A stretch of DNA of 64,000 nucleotides from assembly GCA_963575745.1 (NCBI GenBank), contig CAUYUJ010012792.1:277090-341089 (forward strand), in the 5' to 3' direction. Below, piece after piece: positions 41,820-52,829 of this stretch (positions within the stretch are counted from its first letter, which is position 1; each line of letters opens with the position of its first letter). The translations under genes were made by a program, and so were the position numbers. Origin of the DNA: Prorocentrum cordatum. Its lineage: Eukaryota; Sar; Dinophyceae; Prorocentrales; Prorocentraceae. Below the pieces are notes generated by a model. The model made no database searches, was not told the DNA's origin, and saw nothing but the letters and a program-made list of their open reading frames with translations.

Positions 41820-43041
41820 GGCTGCAAACGTCCATGCGATTCGCCCGCCCCGGCTGCCTGTCGTTCAGCTTCGGTGCAAGGCGGTGCCTGTTGGGCGCCG
41901 CGGCAGGCACGGCAGCGGGCCTCTATGCCGCGGGCTGCGGGTGGCCTCTGGCCCGCGAGCCCGTTTGCTTCCGAGCCGCGGCAAGGCGGTCTGCCGCGGC
42001 GGCCTGCGTGCTTCGGCTGTGGTCGTCATCGGCGTGCTGGCGCCGAGCTGGCGCCTGAACCCACTGGCCGTGACGGTGATTGCGCCACTGCGGCAATGCG
42101 CCAAGGATTTCCGTCGGCGCTGATTCCCCGGCGACGTCTCGCAGGAACCCACGGGCGTCATTGCCGCCGGGCGCGATCGGCGCTTCGGTCCGATCGCCGC
42201 CGCGCTCCGCAGCATGTTTCAGCTGCGCGTGGAGGACAGGGATATTCGCGCCCAGCCGCCGGGGCCATCCCGGGCACGCGAGCGGTGCTGCTGGCGCCTC
42301 GGGGGCGGCGAGAGGCCCTGCGAGGCTGCCCGGCGTCGGGCCGCCTTCCAGCACCCGGCAGGGGGCGTCGACCGCTGGGCGACGCGCTGGCTCTTGGAGA
42401 TCGGGACACGCCTGACGCCGCCAGAGCGCTGCCGACGGTGATCTCTGGTGCGGCGTTCGGCCCAGGCGGTTTCTTCCCGGTGACCCTTGGCGAGCGACGC
42501 CCCGCAGGCGCTTCAGCTGCGGCCGTTGCACGGCCCCGCCGCCCCAGAGTTGCAGCAGGGGAGGGTCCACGCTTGCACCGACGGTTCGTGCTTCCACCCT
42601 GCCGACCCGGTGCTCGCCCGGACGGGTGGAGCTCGCGCCTCGAAGGCCTCTCTGGCGGGCGCCTCGGCAGCCGCGGCCCCGTGGCCCCGTGGATGGCCAC
42701 CAGACGGCGCAGCGCGCGGAGCTGTGGGCCGCCGTGCACGCGTGCAGCCTAGCTGGAGCGTTGGTGGAGGTCGTGACCCGTTCGCGGTGTTGCATGGCGG
42801 CGCGAACCCCACGAATTGGCAGAGCGCTGACCTGTGGGAGGCGATCGCGCCGCTTTGCCTCGCTGGGCTGCTGCGGGCCTGGTGGGTGAAAGCCCATTTG
42901 ACTCAAACGGGAGCTGCCGATCGGGGCATTTCAGAGGCGGACTGGGCCGGGAACGTCGCGGCGGACTGGTTCGCCGACGCTGGAGCGCAAGCCCGGCTCC
43001 CGCCGCCAGCGTTTCTCCGACAGTGCGCGCGGCAGCTGTAG
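41820..43041 (+). pseudogene. LINE 3' fragment with RNase H domain
   Basis: Bases 42565-43041 encode a type I RNase H: VHACTDGSCFHPADP (first Asp, about 42570), VDGHQTAQRAELWAAVHAC in the next frame (Glu, about 42690-42740), and WWVKAHLTQTG...EADWAGNVAADWFADAGA (about 42880-42990, last Asp and AD). A frameshift lies between the first and second motif. The expected third acidic residue reads EVVTRSR rather than EVVTDSR, so the copy is inactive. Upstream 41820-42480 is Arg/Ala-rich, frame-shifted and compatible with the region before RNase H in dinoflagellate LINEs. No RT core is visible. Confidence 0.65.
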
Positions 43042-43169
43042 GCCGTCGCGGCGGTCCAGCGCCGCCCGAAGGCCAAATTTTAAAACGACAGCGCCGGCCC
43101 AGGTGGGCCCAGGGTGAGGCGACGCTGGGCGGCGCCAGGGCACCGCCGCAGGCGGGCGCCGCAGGAGGG

Positions 43170-43328
43170 TCGACTAGAAGTAAGAGTGACCCTTCGCCGG
43201 AGTGACCTTTGGTGCGGGCGGCACATCTGGGCTCCCCCGATCGCTGAACGCGATGCGATAGTAGCGTCTTGCGTGCTTGTGTTTGGTCCCCCCGCGGTCC
43301 CGGGTCACTCTTGCGTGCAAGTGGCCGA
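43170..43328 (+). mobile_element. Family B copy 3
   Basis: Starts TCGACTAGAAGTAAGAGTGA and ends TTGCGTGCAAGTGGCCGA. Flanks are GAGGG/GATGG. Internal CCGGAGTGACCTTTGGTGCG is identical to kinase intron 10. It lies just after the RNase H fragment. Confidence 0.75.
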
Positions 43329-46300
43329 GATGGGGGCGCTGCGGCGGTCACCGCCGCTCCGGCGCCGCCAGCGCGGGCGCGGCCTGGGCAGCCCGCGGGC
43401 GTCGCGCCTCCCGCGCGCACCTGCGCTGGGGAGGCGGCCGCGGCGAGCGCGTTGTCCGCGGGTGGCGCGTGGCAGCCGCGCGTGGCGGCGCCATGGCATC
43501 CCGCGCGGGTGGCGTGCCTGTGGTGCGGCTGCTGGGCGCCGTGCCGGCCACGGCTTGCGAGCGCGCCTGGCGACAGCTCGGTGCCGCCGCGGGCGAGGCT
43601 GGTCTGCTGGTGAGGCTGCTCGCGGAGCGCGCCGGCGGGCGCGAGGCAGAGTGGCGGGCGGCCCCGCGCGCTCGCCTGCAGGCGCGGCCAGGCGCCTTGG
43701 ATGGAGTCGAGAGGCTCGCCCCAGAGCCGTTCCGCGGGCGGCGGCCCGGCCGCCGCGCTGTCCCACTTCTCCCCCCCTGCCCGTCGCCATCGTCGTTGTC
43801 GTCGGTCGTTTCCACACCTTGCCGCCGGGCCCCCTCCTCGCCGCCGCCCCTCGCCCCCGCCAGGAGAGCGCCTGCCAGATCCGAAGCCACGCGGACAACG
43901 TGGGGAAGGCTCGCCGCCGCGCCGCCCCTTCAGTCGTGCGCTTGGGCGGGGGGGGGGGTCCCCCGACGCAGCCACGAGGGGGGGGTCGTTTGGAGATCGC
44001 TCCTCCCTGCACTTCTTCTCCCACCTCTCCTTCTCCTCCTCCTTTCCCCTCCTTCCTCCTCTTCCTCCTCTGCTTCCCATCCTCCCTCCTCCTTCCTCCT
44101 CCTTTTCATCCTGCCTCCTCATTCCTATTTCGTTCCCCTCCTATCATAGTTCATCCTGCCTTTTCCTCCTCCTCCTCCTCCTGCCATCCTGTGTGATTAT
44201 GTGACTGTGAAAGCTGTCATACAAACACGATCCTTGAAGTGGGGATTCAAGGCGCTCCCAAAGCCCCGAGTTCACGGTCAAACGGTCCGAGGGGGACTGA
44301 TGGGCCGATGCGCGCGTTCTTTGCTGGTCAGACGCTCCTCTTGAGCTTCCTACTACTCGGAGCGCGCCTGGCGGCTACCCGGCTTGAGATTTTACGCCCC
44401 GCTTTCTTTGGGTGGGCCCACCACAAACGGGACAGAAAACTACTGGCAGTCCGCTGCCTGGCCTAGGATACATGGAAGGCATGTTGTTTGCGGTCCCCCC
44501 CACGACAACTCGGCAAAAGGAGGGGTTGAAGCCTTTGCATTCCGCCCTACGGTTTTTGGTCGGCGCAGTGCATCTGTCTCTGACCTGTCTCCGAGGAGGT
44601 GGATGCAAATGTTGCATCGCCTGCGCCCTTCGTGCCAGACAAGGACGTGAAGGGTGAGGGGCCTGAGGGGCGGCCTCCGAGGCTTCACCCGAACCCGACC
44701 CAACTCACCAAGCTCCCCAATCGTCTGCAATTACGCAAGCACTCTCCCCATGCCAAGAATTAGGGTCGTGTGCATTTTGGTCGCGAACTTGAGTTGTCCA
44801 GAGAGCGCATCATTCAAACCATGGGGCCTAGCAGCCCACCCTGCTAAATTTTTCACAAGCTTAGTACTTCTGACAAACGGGACCTTGCCCGATCCACCCG
44901 AGTCCTCACAAAGGTGACCCTTGACTTTGAAGAGATGGGGGGTGCCCGCAGGGCACACACGGGCAACCTCACTCCAACTGTGGGCCTGAGGAGACGGGGG
45001 GAGGGGATGTCCTGCACGCATCGTTTTTGCAAGAGTGCTGTGGTTCGCTCGGTGAGGTCGCGCGTGTGATCGCTGCCATCTCGCTGCTGCCTGCCTCGCT
45101 CCTGCCCTCAGCAGGGCCACTGCACGGCTGCCCGAGCTTCTCCTTCTCGCGGCGCTACGCCCCCCTCCTCTCGTGTTGCATGCTGAAAGTGGCCACGTCT
45201 CTCGTGGTCTGTGGCGCCCCGCACGCCCCGATCTCTCAGCCAAGTCTTGTGGCAGCGCCGTGACCGCAAACGGGCCTGCTGACTTTTGGGCGAGTCGCGC
45301 GGGGTGGGGGCGGCGACGTCGACGTCGCTGGCGCCATGCAGCCCTCCTTGGGGCTCTCTTGGGAGCCTCTTGGGCTCTGTGGGGGCCAGGGCTGGGGCCT
45401 GGGCCTGGGCCGGGGCCCGGGCCGGGGCCTGCGCTCAGCAGGTGCGTCAATATTTTGTGCGCTTGTCGGGCTCCTAAGTGGCCAAGTGGCCTGCGAGTTG
45501 GCGCGAACGGTTGCCCTCGAATGCGCGGCTGCATGGCGTCCCCGAAACCGGGAAAGGCTTCCTGGAATGCCTCAAACGATGATCGGGGTGAACGCAGCAA
45601 GTTGCCATCCGAACGTGTTCCTCGAAGCCACGGTGGTTATTGTAATCACACGCACGCGCACCTTTGCAATCGCAGCGAGTGGCATTGTTCTGGACCTGCC
45701 CGTGCCGTCGTGCACCGCAGAGGCCATAGCACTACATCGCGGTGCTCGCAGGCATACTGTGGCGCGCGCAGGCGTATTGTGGTGCTCAGGGGCACATTTC
45801 GGCGGTGGTGCCTTCTGGACCTTTGTTGGGCCTCGTGCTCACAGGCATGTCGCTGGTACTCGCATGCATGCTGTGGCGCTCGCAAAATGACGCGTTGTTC
45901 GCAGGCTATTGCGGAACTGGGCAGTCTCGTAGCCTGAATCAAATATTTAAGGCTTGGGCGCCCCCCGCGACGAGGGCGCGTGGATGTGGATGCCATCTTC
46001 TCCACACATGGCGTTCCAGCATCAGGTTGATAATAAGGACAGACCAATGCGAGAGGACAAGGAGGGGCTTAGGAGAAGGAGGAGGATGGGGAAGAGGAAG
46101 AGGAGGGACGAGCATGACGACGATATCCAATTTCGGAGGCCCCCAGACGTCCCAGATCTCTCCAGAGGCCTCTTTAAGCGTACAGCGGTTGGAACAGAGT
46201 CAAAAGTTCGTAATGTTTTTTCGAGGCTGCTCTTGCATCCCTGCCTCGGTCCTGACCTCAGGTCTCGGAATTGCTTAGCCTGATGCCCGAGCAATCGCTC

Positions 46301-46387
46301 CGACGTGGACGTTCCGAGGGTCCTGCGGTCTTATTTCTTGTGTCCGCTCTGAAGATTTGTTTTGTCGCTGGAGCTTCTAGTCTTAAG
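43329..46387. other. No confident gene
   Basis: 43490-43740 has an Arg/Ala-rich open frame (MASRAGGVPVVRLLGAV...) without a known domain. C/T-rich repeats lie at 44020-44190. A GGGCCTGGGCCGGGGCC minisatellite is at 45385-45430. GGTGCTCGCAGGC-type repeats are at 45740-45905. A minus ORF at 44731-45600 is low-complexity in its centre. None is supported as a gene. Confidence 0.35.
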
Positions 46388-46569
46388 TCGGGCCTGTCCC
46401 CCTACAGGGGGATCTTCGACGAAAAATACAACATATCCAAACATAAACAAAACATAATCCAAAAATAGTATGGAGACTATTTTTTTGGTATTTTTCTACC
46501 TTTTTTGGGCATTTCTGGAGTATTTTAGTATTTTTCGTCGAAAATCCCCCTGTAGGGGGACACGCCCGA
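46388..46569 (+). mobile_element. MITE with about 43-bp terminal inverted repeats
   Basis: Left TCGGGCCTGTCCCCCTACAG...TCGACGAAAAATAC pairs with right GTATTTTTCGTCGA...CTGTAGGGGGACACGCCCGA. The interior is AT-rich and repeats ATTTTT. Ends are again TCGGG...CCCGA. No clear target duplication. Confidence 0.75.
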
Positions 46570-46846
46570 CATAATTCTAGTCGCGCAGACCTGCTGGCCA
46601 CCCCTCTTGTCCCCCCCCGAGCCTCCGCACGCTGGTGACGCAAGCCTGTGGCGAGGCAGGGAGTCATTGCGGTGCTCACGGGCGCGTTGTGCTCGCATCA
46701 CTGCGGGGCTCACAGGCACGCGGTGTGGCTCTGAGGCTGTTGTGATACTTGCTGGCTTGCGGCAGTGCTGTGAATATGAAAGTGATTACGTTGCACTGTT
46801 CTGGAACGTCGAAGGCCCCTGGAACGACTGCCAGCAGCCTCGGGTC

Positions 46847-46847
<1 letters not shown>

Positions 46848-46897
<50 letters not shown>

Positions 46898-46966
46898 AGA
46901 GCTCCGAGGGCCTTCGGAAGCGTGTGATGGTGGTGGTGGTGGTGGTCGTCGTCGTCGTCGTCGCCA

Positions 46967-47005
<39 letters not shown>

Positions 47006-47040
47006 TCCTCGTCGTCGTTTGTCGCCGTCTTGGCATTGGT
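46848..47040 (+). repeat. (GA)n, (GGT)n and (GTC)n microsatellites
   Basis: (GA)n 46850-46892; GGT/GTC/GCC runs 46925-47025. Confidence 0.85.
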
Positions 47041-47199
47041 CGATGCGCATCCAAGTTTTCGCGGGCGCCGCCGCCACAACCCCCCGCCCTCCCCCTCGTT
47101 ATCGCGACACCACTTTCACCCCTCACCCCCCTTCCCCCCCGTTCCCCAGGGCAGCGGACGCTGGCGCGGGGAATATGCAACGGCTCTCGATGCATACGT

Positions 47200-47530
47200 A
47201 CATTTCGTTTCATATAACGCTTGCGCCACATACATTGCCCCCTGCACAGCAGGCACGGTATAATTCGTACCACGTAGCTTGCCATGCGTAGATGGCGCCA
47301 TATATCATGCATAACCTATGTGTCACCACATAGCATGGGATACATAAGTTGCACCGCGTATGCTGCAACACACAGCATGCACGCACCACACATACCGCAA
47401 CATAACATCAGCATGCGGTGCATATTTCGCACTACTTCTGTTGCACCGCATAGCTTGCACTACATAGCTTGCGCCACATACAGTACACCACATGGGTTGG
47501 AACCCATCTATTGCACATCCAGGGTGTAAG
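47200..47530 (+). repeat. Degenerate minisatellite of GCACCACATAGCTT type
   Basis: Irregular 12-24 bp units such as TTGCACCGCATAGCTTGCAC and TACATAGCTTGCGCCACATA. No gene. Confidence 0.6.
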
Positions 47531-48105
47531 AACTCGCCGTAGGGAGTCCACGCTGGCAAACATATGATGTGGGCAGTGGCGGGTCCATGGCGCAAGCTGA
47601 TCTGATTGTGCAGGCCTGTCACGATGCAGCTGGAGGCGTCCAACAGAACAGGGGTTCCGCAGAAGGAGTATCTATACTTCCACCATGCCTGTCCAGGGTC
47701 ATCGTGAGCTCTGGTATGGCGGACTAGGGTGAATACGCACTTCTAGGGCCTAGGATGGCCCATGGCCAGGTATGGTGGAAGATGCTTTCTGCGCGTATCC
47801 AGAAAGAGCAGGGAAGGAGGGACCCGGACTTCCCGCGGATCGTTTTTTTCAGCCCGCGGACCCCAGAGGTCTCGATTCCTCTCCCAGGGGCAGCTTCTGC
47901 CCCAGACCCCTCTCTGACGGCCTCGTGCCGAAATCCAGGAACGACATGGCGGGACTGAAACAATGAATCCGCCCGCAGTTCGGGGAGGAGGGAGAGGAGG
48001 AGGGCAGCCCAGACGTCCGCCGATGTTGATCCTGCGGCCCCCGAAGCCCCGACCAGGGGAGTTTTACCCCGTTGACCCATCTTTGGAGGACAGGGGATTG
48101 TGGAG
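47531..48105. other. No supported gene
   Basis: Overlapping ORFs without domains on both strands. Confidence 0.3.
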
Positions 48106-48298
48106 TATGCGGTCCTCCTCCTCCTCCTCCCTCTCCCCCTCCTCTCCTCCTCCTCCTCCTCCTCCTCCTCCTCCTCCTCCACCTCCTCCTCCCCCTCCTC
48201 CTCCTCCTCTCTCCTCCTCCCCCTCTCCTCCTCCTCCTCCTCCTCCTCCTCCTCCTCCTCCTCCTCCTCCTCCTCCTCCTCCTCCTCCTCCTCCTGGT
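48106..48298 (+). repeat. (CTC)n microsatellite
   Basis: Nearly pure CTC/TCC. ORFs of Leu, Ser or Pro here are artefacts. Confidence 0.9.
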
Positions 48299-49364
48299 CT
48301 CCATCTTTGAGGGCCCCTGGGCCCGAGAGAACGGCCGCCCCAGGGCCTGGCTCGAGCCCGTCTTCGACACGCGACTGGCTGGGGCTAGACTCGCCCATTG
48401 GCTTTTCTGGCAGCTGCCCACGAGGCTTTCCACGCCATGAAAGATCACGGCCTGAGGTCGGAAACTGGAACCTATACATTACCAGCGGCGGGCTGCTTTT
48501 CACCCCCAGGACTTTTTTGAGGGTCGGGGACGACGTCGGGGTGGTGTGGTGTATACTTGTTTCCCCGTTTTCCCGGGGAAAGGCGCAACATGTGTACACC
48601 AGGATCCCGTATACACCAGAATCCGCGTTCCTGTGTTAATTTCAGCGCAGGGTCGGGAGAAGAATTTCGGCTTCTGCATGGATCATTGAAGTAGTTTTCG
48701 GAAATGGCGATTTGCACAAGCTTGCCATGGGAGGCACATTTCTCGAGACCTGGACAGACTCTTTCTCTGCAGAGGCAGCAGCATTAGCGGAATGCACGAC
48801 AGTAGTGCGTAGACTGGCTGAACGTTTGGCACATGCATGATGAGCACCCACAGCGAAGTGTCCGGCTAGTCTAGGTAGACTTCAGGCCGAAGGACGAAAC
48901 GAAACGAATGGAGTTCGTTTCCCGATTTGGCAGCTGCCCACGAGATCTTCCCCGCCAGGAGGGAACACGTCCTGATGGGGCGGGTGTCCGCCAGCCGTGC
49001 TGCAGACTGCCAGCTGTGCCGCGCGCCGCGCGAGCGCGCGCGCCTCGAGCTGCCATCTCGACGGATCTCTCCCGGGGGTGACGTCGGGCATGTCCCTCCC
49101 GCTACACCCTGTCAGTGGTTATTATTTGGATCGCATGTGTCAACAATTGGATTATGTTGTACTTCAGTTCTTCTTTGGGCTGGTGTCTTCTATTCTCCAG
49201 GTACGCTGTCTACATATATGTGGGATTACATTACATACTTACGTAATTGCATGTGTTGCGTACCATAAGTGGGGACCGCCACACAACGGTCGCCGCAGCT
49301 GTGCGAGCTGCGTGGTGTCCTCGTACGCCTACGCATTGGGGACACGGATTGGTTATTCCCCCAG
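48299..49364. other. No supported gene; short shared motif
   Basis: TTGGCAGCTGCCCACGAG with following TTCC-CGCCA occurs near 48410 and near 48940. Otherwise nothing recognised. Confidence 0.3.
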
Positions 49365-49515
49365 GCGATGCTTAAGAAAACTTCAGTTTTTGGCCAGAGT
49401 CTCGATTATTCTTACTGTTTCCATGTACATCCGAAGATTTCCATAGGAATTCTGGGTCTTGATTCAAATTCCGAGACTCTGAGTTTCTCAACCCATGCTT
49501 TCTTAAGCACTTCGC
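49365..49515 (+). mobile_element. Inverted-repeat element (GCTTAAGAAA ends)
   Basis: GCGATGCTTAAGAAA on the left pairs with TTTCTTAAGCACTTCGC on the right. AGAGTCTCG and CGAGACTCT pair internally. Confidence 0.6.
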
Positions 49516-49920
49516 AGGGTGTACATCGCCGTGGCGAAAGTTTCTGTCAATTTGCCTTTTGGAATGACGCGCTCGTGCGGAGTAGTTCGGAGTAGCTTTA
49601 CTAGAACTACTCCGCGCGCAATCGCACCCCGCTCGATACTTTATATGGTTTGGCGCGGAGTAGTTTCTGATCCCGTTTTGGCGTAACATATTAATTAACG
49701 TCTCCGGGATCGGAAATTACGCCGCCGAATGATCCCAGCATCATGTCATGTTAAGGAATCTTGGGAGGGATGGGAGAGATCTTCACCATAGCAAATTGAA
49801 GCAACTTTTGTCACGGCTGTGTACAGGCGGACTCTACAAAAGTAGTTGTTCAGAAAGTACGGGGGGCGATGTTTCGACGATCTTTGACTCTGTTTGAGTA
49901 TGCTTGGACTATTCTTGAAA

Positions 49921-50380
49921 GTGTCTCACAAAACCCACGTCCAGGAAGACATGCCCGACCTAAATCCGGGGAGAGAACCGCTGGCTGAATACAGTCGGGG
50001 CCCGGAAGAAGGAACCCTTTTTGTTGGGGAGGGGCTCCGCGTTCCTTACTTGTTTCGCAGCTGGCCCTGGATTTCCTCAGGTTTTCGATGCGAAATCGAA
50101 GCTCAACTTATGGGAAAAAGGGGCCTCGTTCCTGATTTCTTGGGTTCCTCAGGTCAACGCCCCGACTGTAGGTTTCTCACAAAGCTCACGTCCAGGAGGA
50201 CATGCCCGACCTAAATCCTGGCATCGCTCGGACGTGTGCGTTTTTTCCTCGGCGAGGACCATCGAGGAGCATCCTTGACCATTTGGCGAAAAAACCACGC
50301 ACGAAACCGAGAAAAGCACAGGGAATGGACGTCCGAGCGATGGCCAGAAATCCAGGGAGAGAACCGCAGGCTGAACGGAT
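49921..50380 (+). repeat. Direct duplication: empty and filled site of a family G MITE
   Basis: 49921-49990 (TCTCACAAAACCCACGTCCA...GACCTAAATCCGGGGAGAG) recurs at 50172-50380, interrupted after AAATCC by the element at 50219-50347. After the element the duplicate continues AAATCCAGGGAGAGAACCGC. Confidence 0.85.
50219..50347 (+). mobile_element. MITE, family G copy 3
   Basis: 129 bp, ends TGGCATCGCTCGGACGTG / GACGTCCGAGCGATGGCCAG, with a perfect 6-bp duplication AAATCC (50213-50218 and 50348-50353). The pre-insertion sequence is present about 250 bp upstream, which defines the element precisely. Confidence 0.9.
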
Positions 50381-50572
50381 CAGGCCGTCGGAGGGTCTGC
50401 CAGCGCGCGCGCGCCCGCCCCCCCCCCCCCCCAGGAGCACCGCCGCCGGGCGGCGGCGTGGCGCGCCCGGGCGGTCCAGCGCTCGCCCGACAAGGAGTCC
50501 GCACCGCAGGGGGGCGCGCGCGCCTCCTTCCCCTCCCTCCCTGCCATGGGCAGCTCCCCCCCCCCTTACAGT

Positions 50573-51010
50573 CCAGGCCTCCTAGATTCGGCGGCGAGCG
50601 AGGGGGGGAATTGAGAAGGAGAGGGCCTTCTCAGAAGGCGGCGGGACTTCTCAGAAGCCCTCGCGCCTTCTGAGAAGCTTTTTCTGTCTTCGGGGAGGGC
50701 TCAGAAAACTTCTCAGAAGTCCGGGGGACTTCCGAGCCTTCTGAGAAGGCACGCCCCTTCTCACTTCCCCCCGTGGCTCGCCGCCTATAGATGGGGCCGG
50801 AGTAGATGGGGTCGGAGGATCGCGCCGCACCGCCGATGCATCGCCGATGCGGCTCGATGTGCAGCCCGATGCGCTTCACGTCGATGTCGCCGATGCATCG
50901 CCGACGTCGACGATGCATCGCTGGCGCATCGCCGATGCATTACCGATGTACCGGCGATGCGGTGCGATCCCACGACCCCATCTACTCCGGCCCCATCTAG
51001 GAGGCCTCTA
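50573..51010 (+). mobile_element. Family A copy 2 (interrupted by family J)
   Basis: The left terminus AGGCCTCCTAGAT is split by the family J element at 50588-50787 and continues TAGATGGGGCCGGAGTAGAT. The right terminus is CATCTACTCCGGCCCCATCT then AGGAGGCCTCTA. Flanks are TACAGT/TGCAGT. The interior has GATGCATCGCCGACG units. Confidence 0.8.
50588..50787 (+). mobile_element. Family J copy 3 nested in family A
   Basis: Ends TCGGCGGCGAGCGAGG and GTGGCTCGCCGCCTA. Perfect 5-bp duplication TAGAT at 50583-50587 and 50788-50792. The interior is rich in CTTCTCAGAAG palindromes. Confidence 0.85.
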
Positions 51011-51646
51011 TGCAGTCGGACCGAGGTACAACCATGCTTTCTCGGAGCTCCGCGCGGACTCTTCGGATCGGCGCTGGCTCCCCTGGCGGCGTCTCCGGCG
51101 CCGCCCCAGGCGCGCTTCGATCCCCAGGGAGGGGGGGTCCAGCGCCGAGTCAAGACATCCGCGCGGACCTCCGAAAGTTTCTGCTCATGCAGTTTTCTGT
51201 TCCCCTCGTACAGTCGGACCGAGGTCTAAGATCGAGGTCGATTCGGGGAGGGAGCCTTAGTGTTCTTCGTGTTTGTTGGATGATGTTCTCGTGCGTCCTG
51301 GGGAGTGTACCCTGGGCTGTTCTCTGTGTGTGTTGGCCGGCGGAGGGTCTCATCTTCGTGAGGGGCGTTCTTTTGGCCTAGGTCCGCCTGTGCCAACCTG
51401 AGACAGGTCCCCGTCCCTAAGGGTCCCCTCAGTCTCCGAGGGCGCATCTCTGAGGCTGTCATCGCCTTTGGGCTCGCTAATGTTAGGGATGACGGATAAG
51501 CTCGAGGCAGGTTACCCCTTTCCGATGCAGGGACGTGTCCATGACCACTGCCTGCCTGGGGGCTCGATCTTCGGGGACCTCGGCAGGCGGCGGATACGGA
51601 TATGTTCGGGGCTGCCCGCCCAGATCCCCGAAGATCGAGCGCACCT
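51011..51646. other. No supported gene
   Basis: CAGTCGGACCGAGGT occurs at 51014 and 51212 (direct repeat). No domain is recognised. Confidence 0.3.
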
Positions 51647-51776
51647 TGGCATCGCTCGGACGTGTGCATTTTTCCTTCGGCGAGGGCCATCGAGGAGCAT
51701 CCTTGATCATTTGGCGAAAAAAACACGCACGAAACCGAACAAAAACACAGGGAATGGACGTCCGAGCAATGGCGAG
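51647..51776 (+). mobile_element. MITE, family G copy 4
   Basis: Ends TGGCATCGCTCGGACGTG / GACGTCCGAGCAATGGCGAG. Flanks are GCACCT/GCACAG. The interior is close to copy 3. Confidence 0.8.
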
Positions 51777-52648
51777 GCACAGTCGGTGGTCATGGATGAA
51801 TTCCGGCACCGCGCCCCAGCAATCTCCGTGTTGATTTCCTTTGCAACCTCCTGTGCCACCCCCGGTGCCTTACCTGACCTGGTCCTCCCTCTGCCATATT
51901 TTGGCCGCCGCGTGCCCAGCGAACACTCTTCGGCTCACGGTTCGGGCACGCGGCGCAACGATCGCATCGCCAGAACGTTTCTTTGGCTTATACGCAAAAA
52001 CGGTTGTCCCAGTTGTGAGCGTGGACGCGGCATCTGCTGTGGTTGAAGCGGCCTGCTCGGTCCTCTCCGTGCTCTCGGCAGACGGGATCTGTACATGTCC
52101 ACTGCCACTAGCCTGGCCAGGACCAGTGTATATGTATAGAACTTGTCGCCCTATACTCTTGCGTGTGGTGCAATTCCTTGGGCCTCCGCCAGCTCAGCAC
52201 TGGGTGGCGGTCACCAGTAGCGCTCTTCGGCTCAGCGGGCAGTCGGCTAAGCGTTCAGGGCAGCTTAGCTACGAGCATCCCTGATCTGGAAGCCTTGCGG
52301 ATCCAAGTGGATTTGGGTCGGCCCGTTCGACATCGTGTGCTGCGCAGCCGGGCCACTGAACCTGGCAGAGGGGCTTCGCATCCTTGGATTGTTCGCAAGG
52401 TAGGTGCTCTGATCTCTCGGTTTGCTGAGGGAGCGCTTGTGTTTGCCGTGAGCAGTGAGTGGTGTCGGGGCCCACGGGCCCCGCCGCAGCTTGTACTGCA
52501 GGCACGGCAGACAAGAAGTCAGCCTGCCAGCAGCCGTCCCACGATGGTGTCTCATCGCCCGAGGTCCCCGAGGGGGCCCACAGACGCCTCAGATCTTCGC
52601 AGGATGCTCAACATCGGCGAACAACTAGGGGAACAATGAATGACATAC
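51777..52648. other. No confident gene
   Basis: A + frame at about 52160-52640 is open for 158 codons with ordinary composition but no recognised domain. Confidence 0.3.
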
Positions 52649-52823
52649 AGTGGAGGCCCATGCCAAGAAACATCCTGCTTGCCTCCAGGGTTCCCTGGGT
52701 TTCTTGGGTTTCGATGGTTTTGCTGTGGAAGGCGTGACGTTCCCACACCAAAACTCAATGGACGTCCTGGGGTCTCAGGGTTGGGTTTCTTGTGGAAGGT
52801 TTCTTGTGGACTGGCCTCCACTG
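52649..52823 (+). mobile_element. Possible short inverted-repeat element
   Basis: CAGTGGAGGCC at 52649 and GGCCTCCACTG ending at 52823 are perfect inverted ends. The interior repeats CTGGGTTTCTTGGGTTTC. No target duplication is obvious. It abuts the composite repeat at 52830. Confidence 0.45.
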
Positions 52824-52829
52824 CAAGGA

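Noticed and set aside
41874-42752. 292-codon + ORF overlapping the RNase H region in another frame.
   Set aside because: The RNase H motifs lie in other frames; this ORF is Arg/Ala/Pro-rich and lacks motifs.
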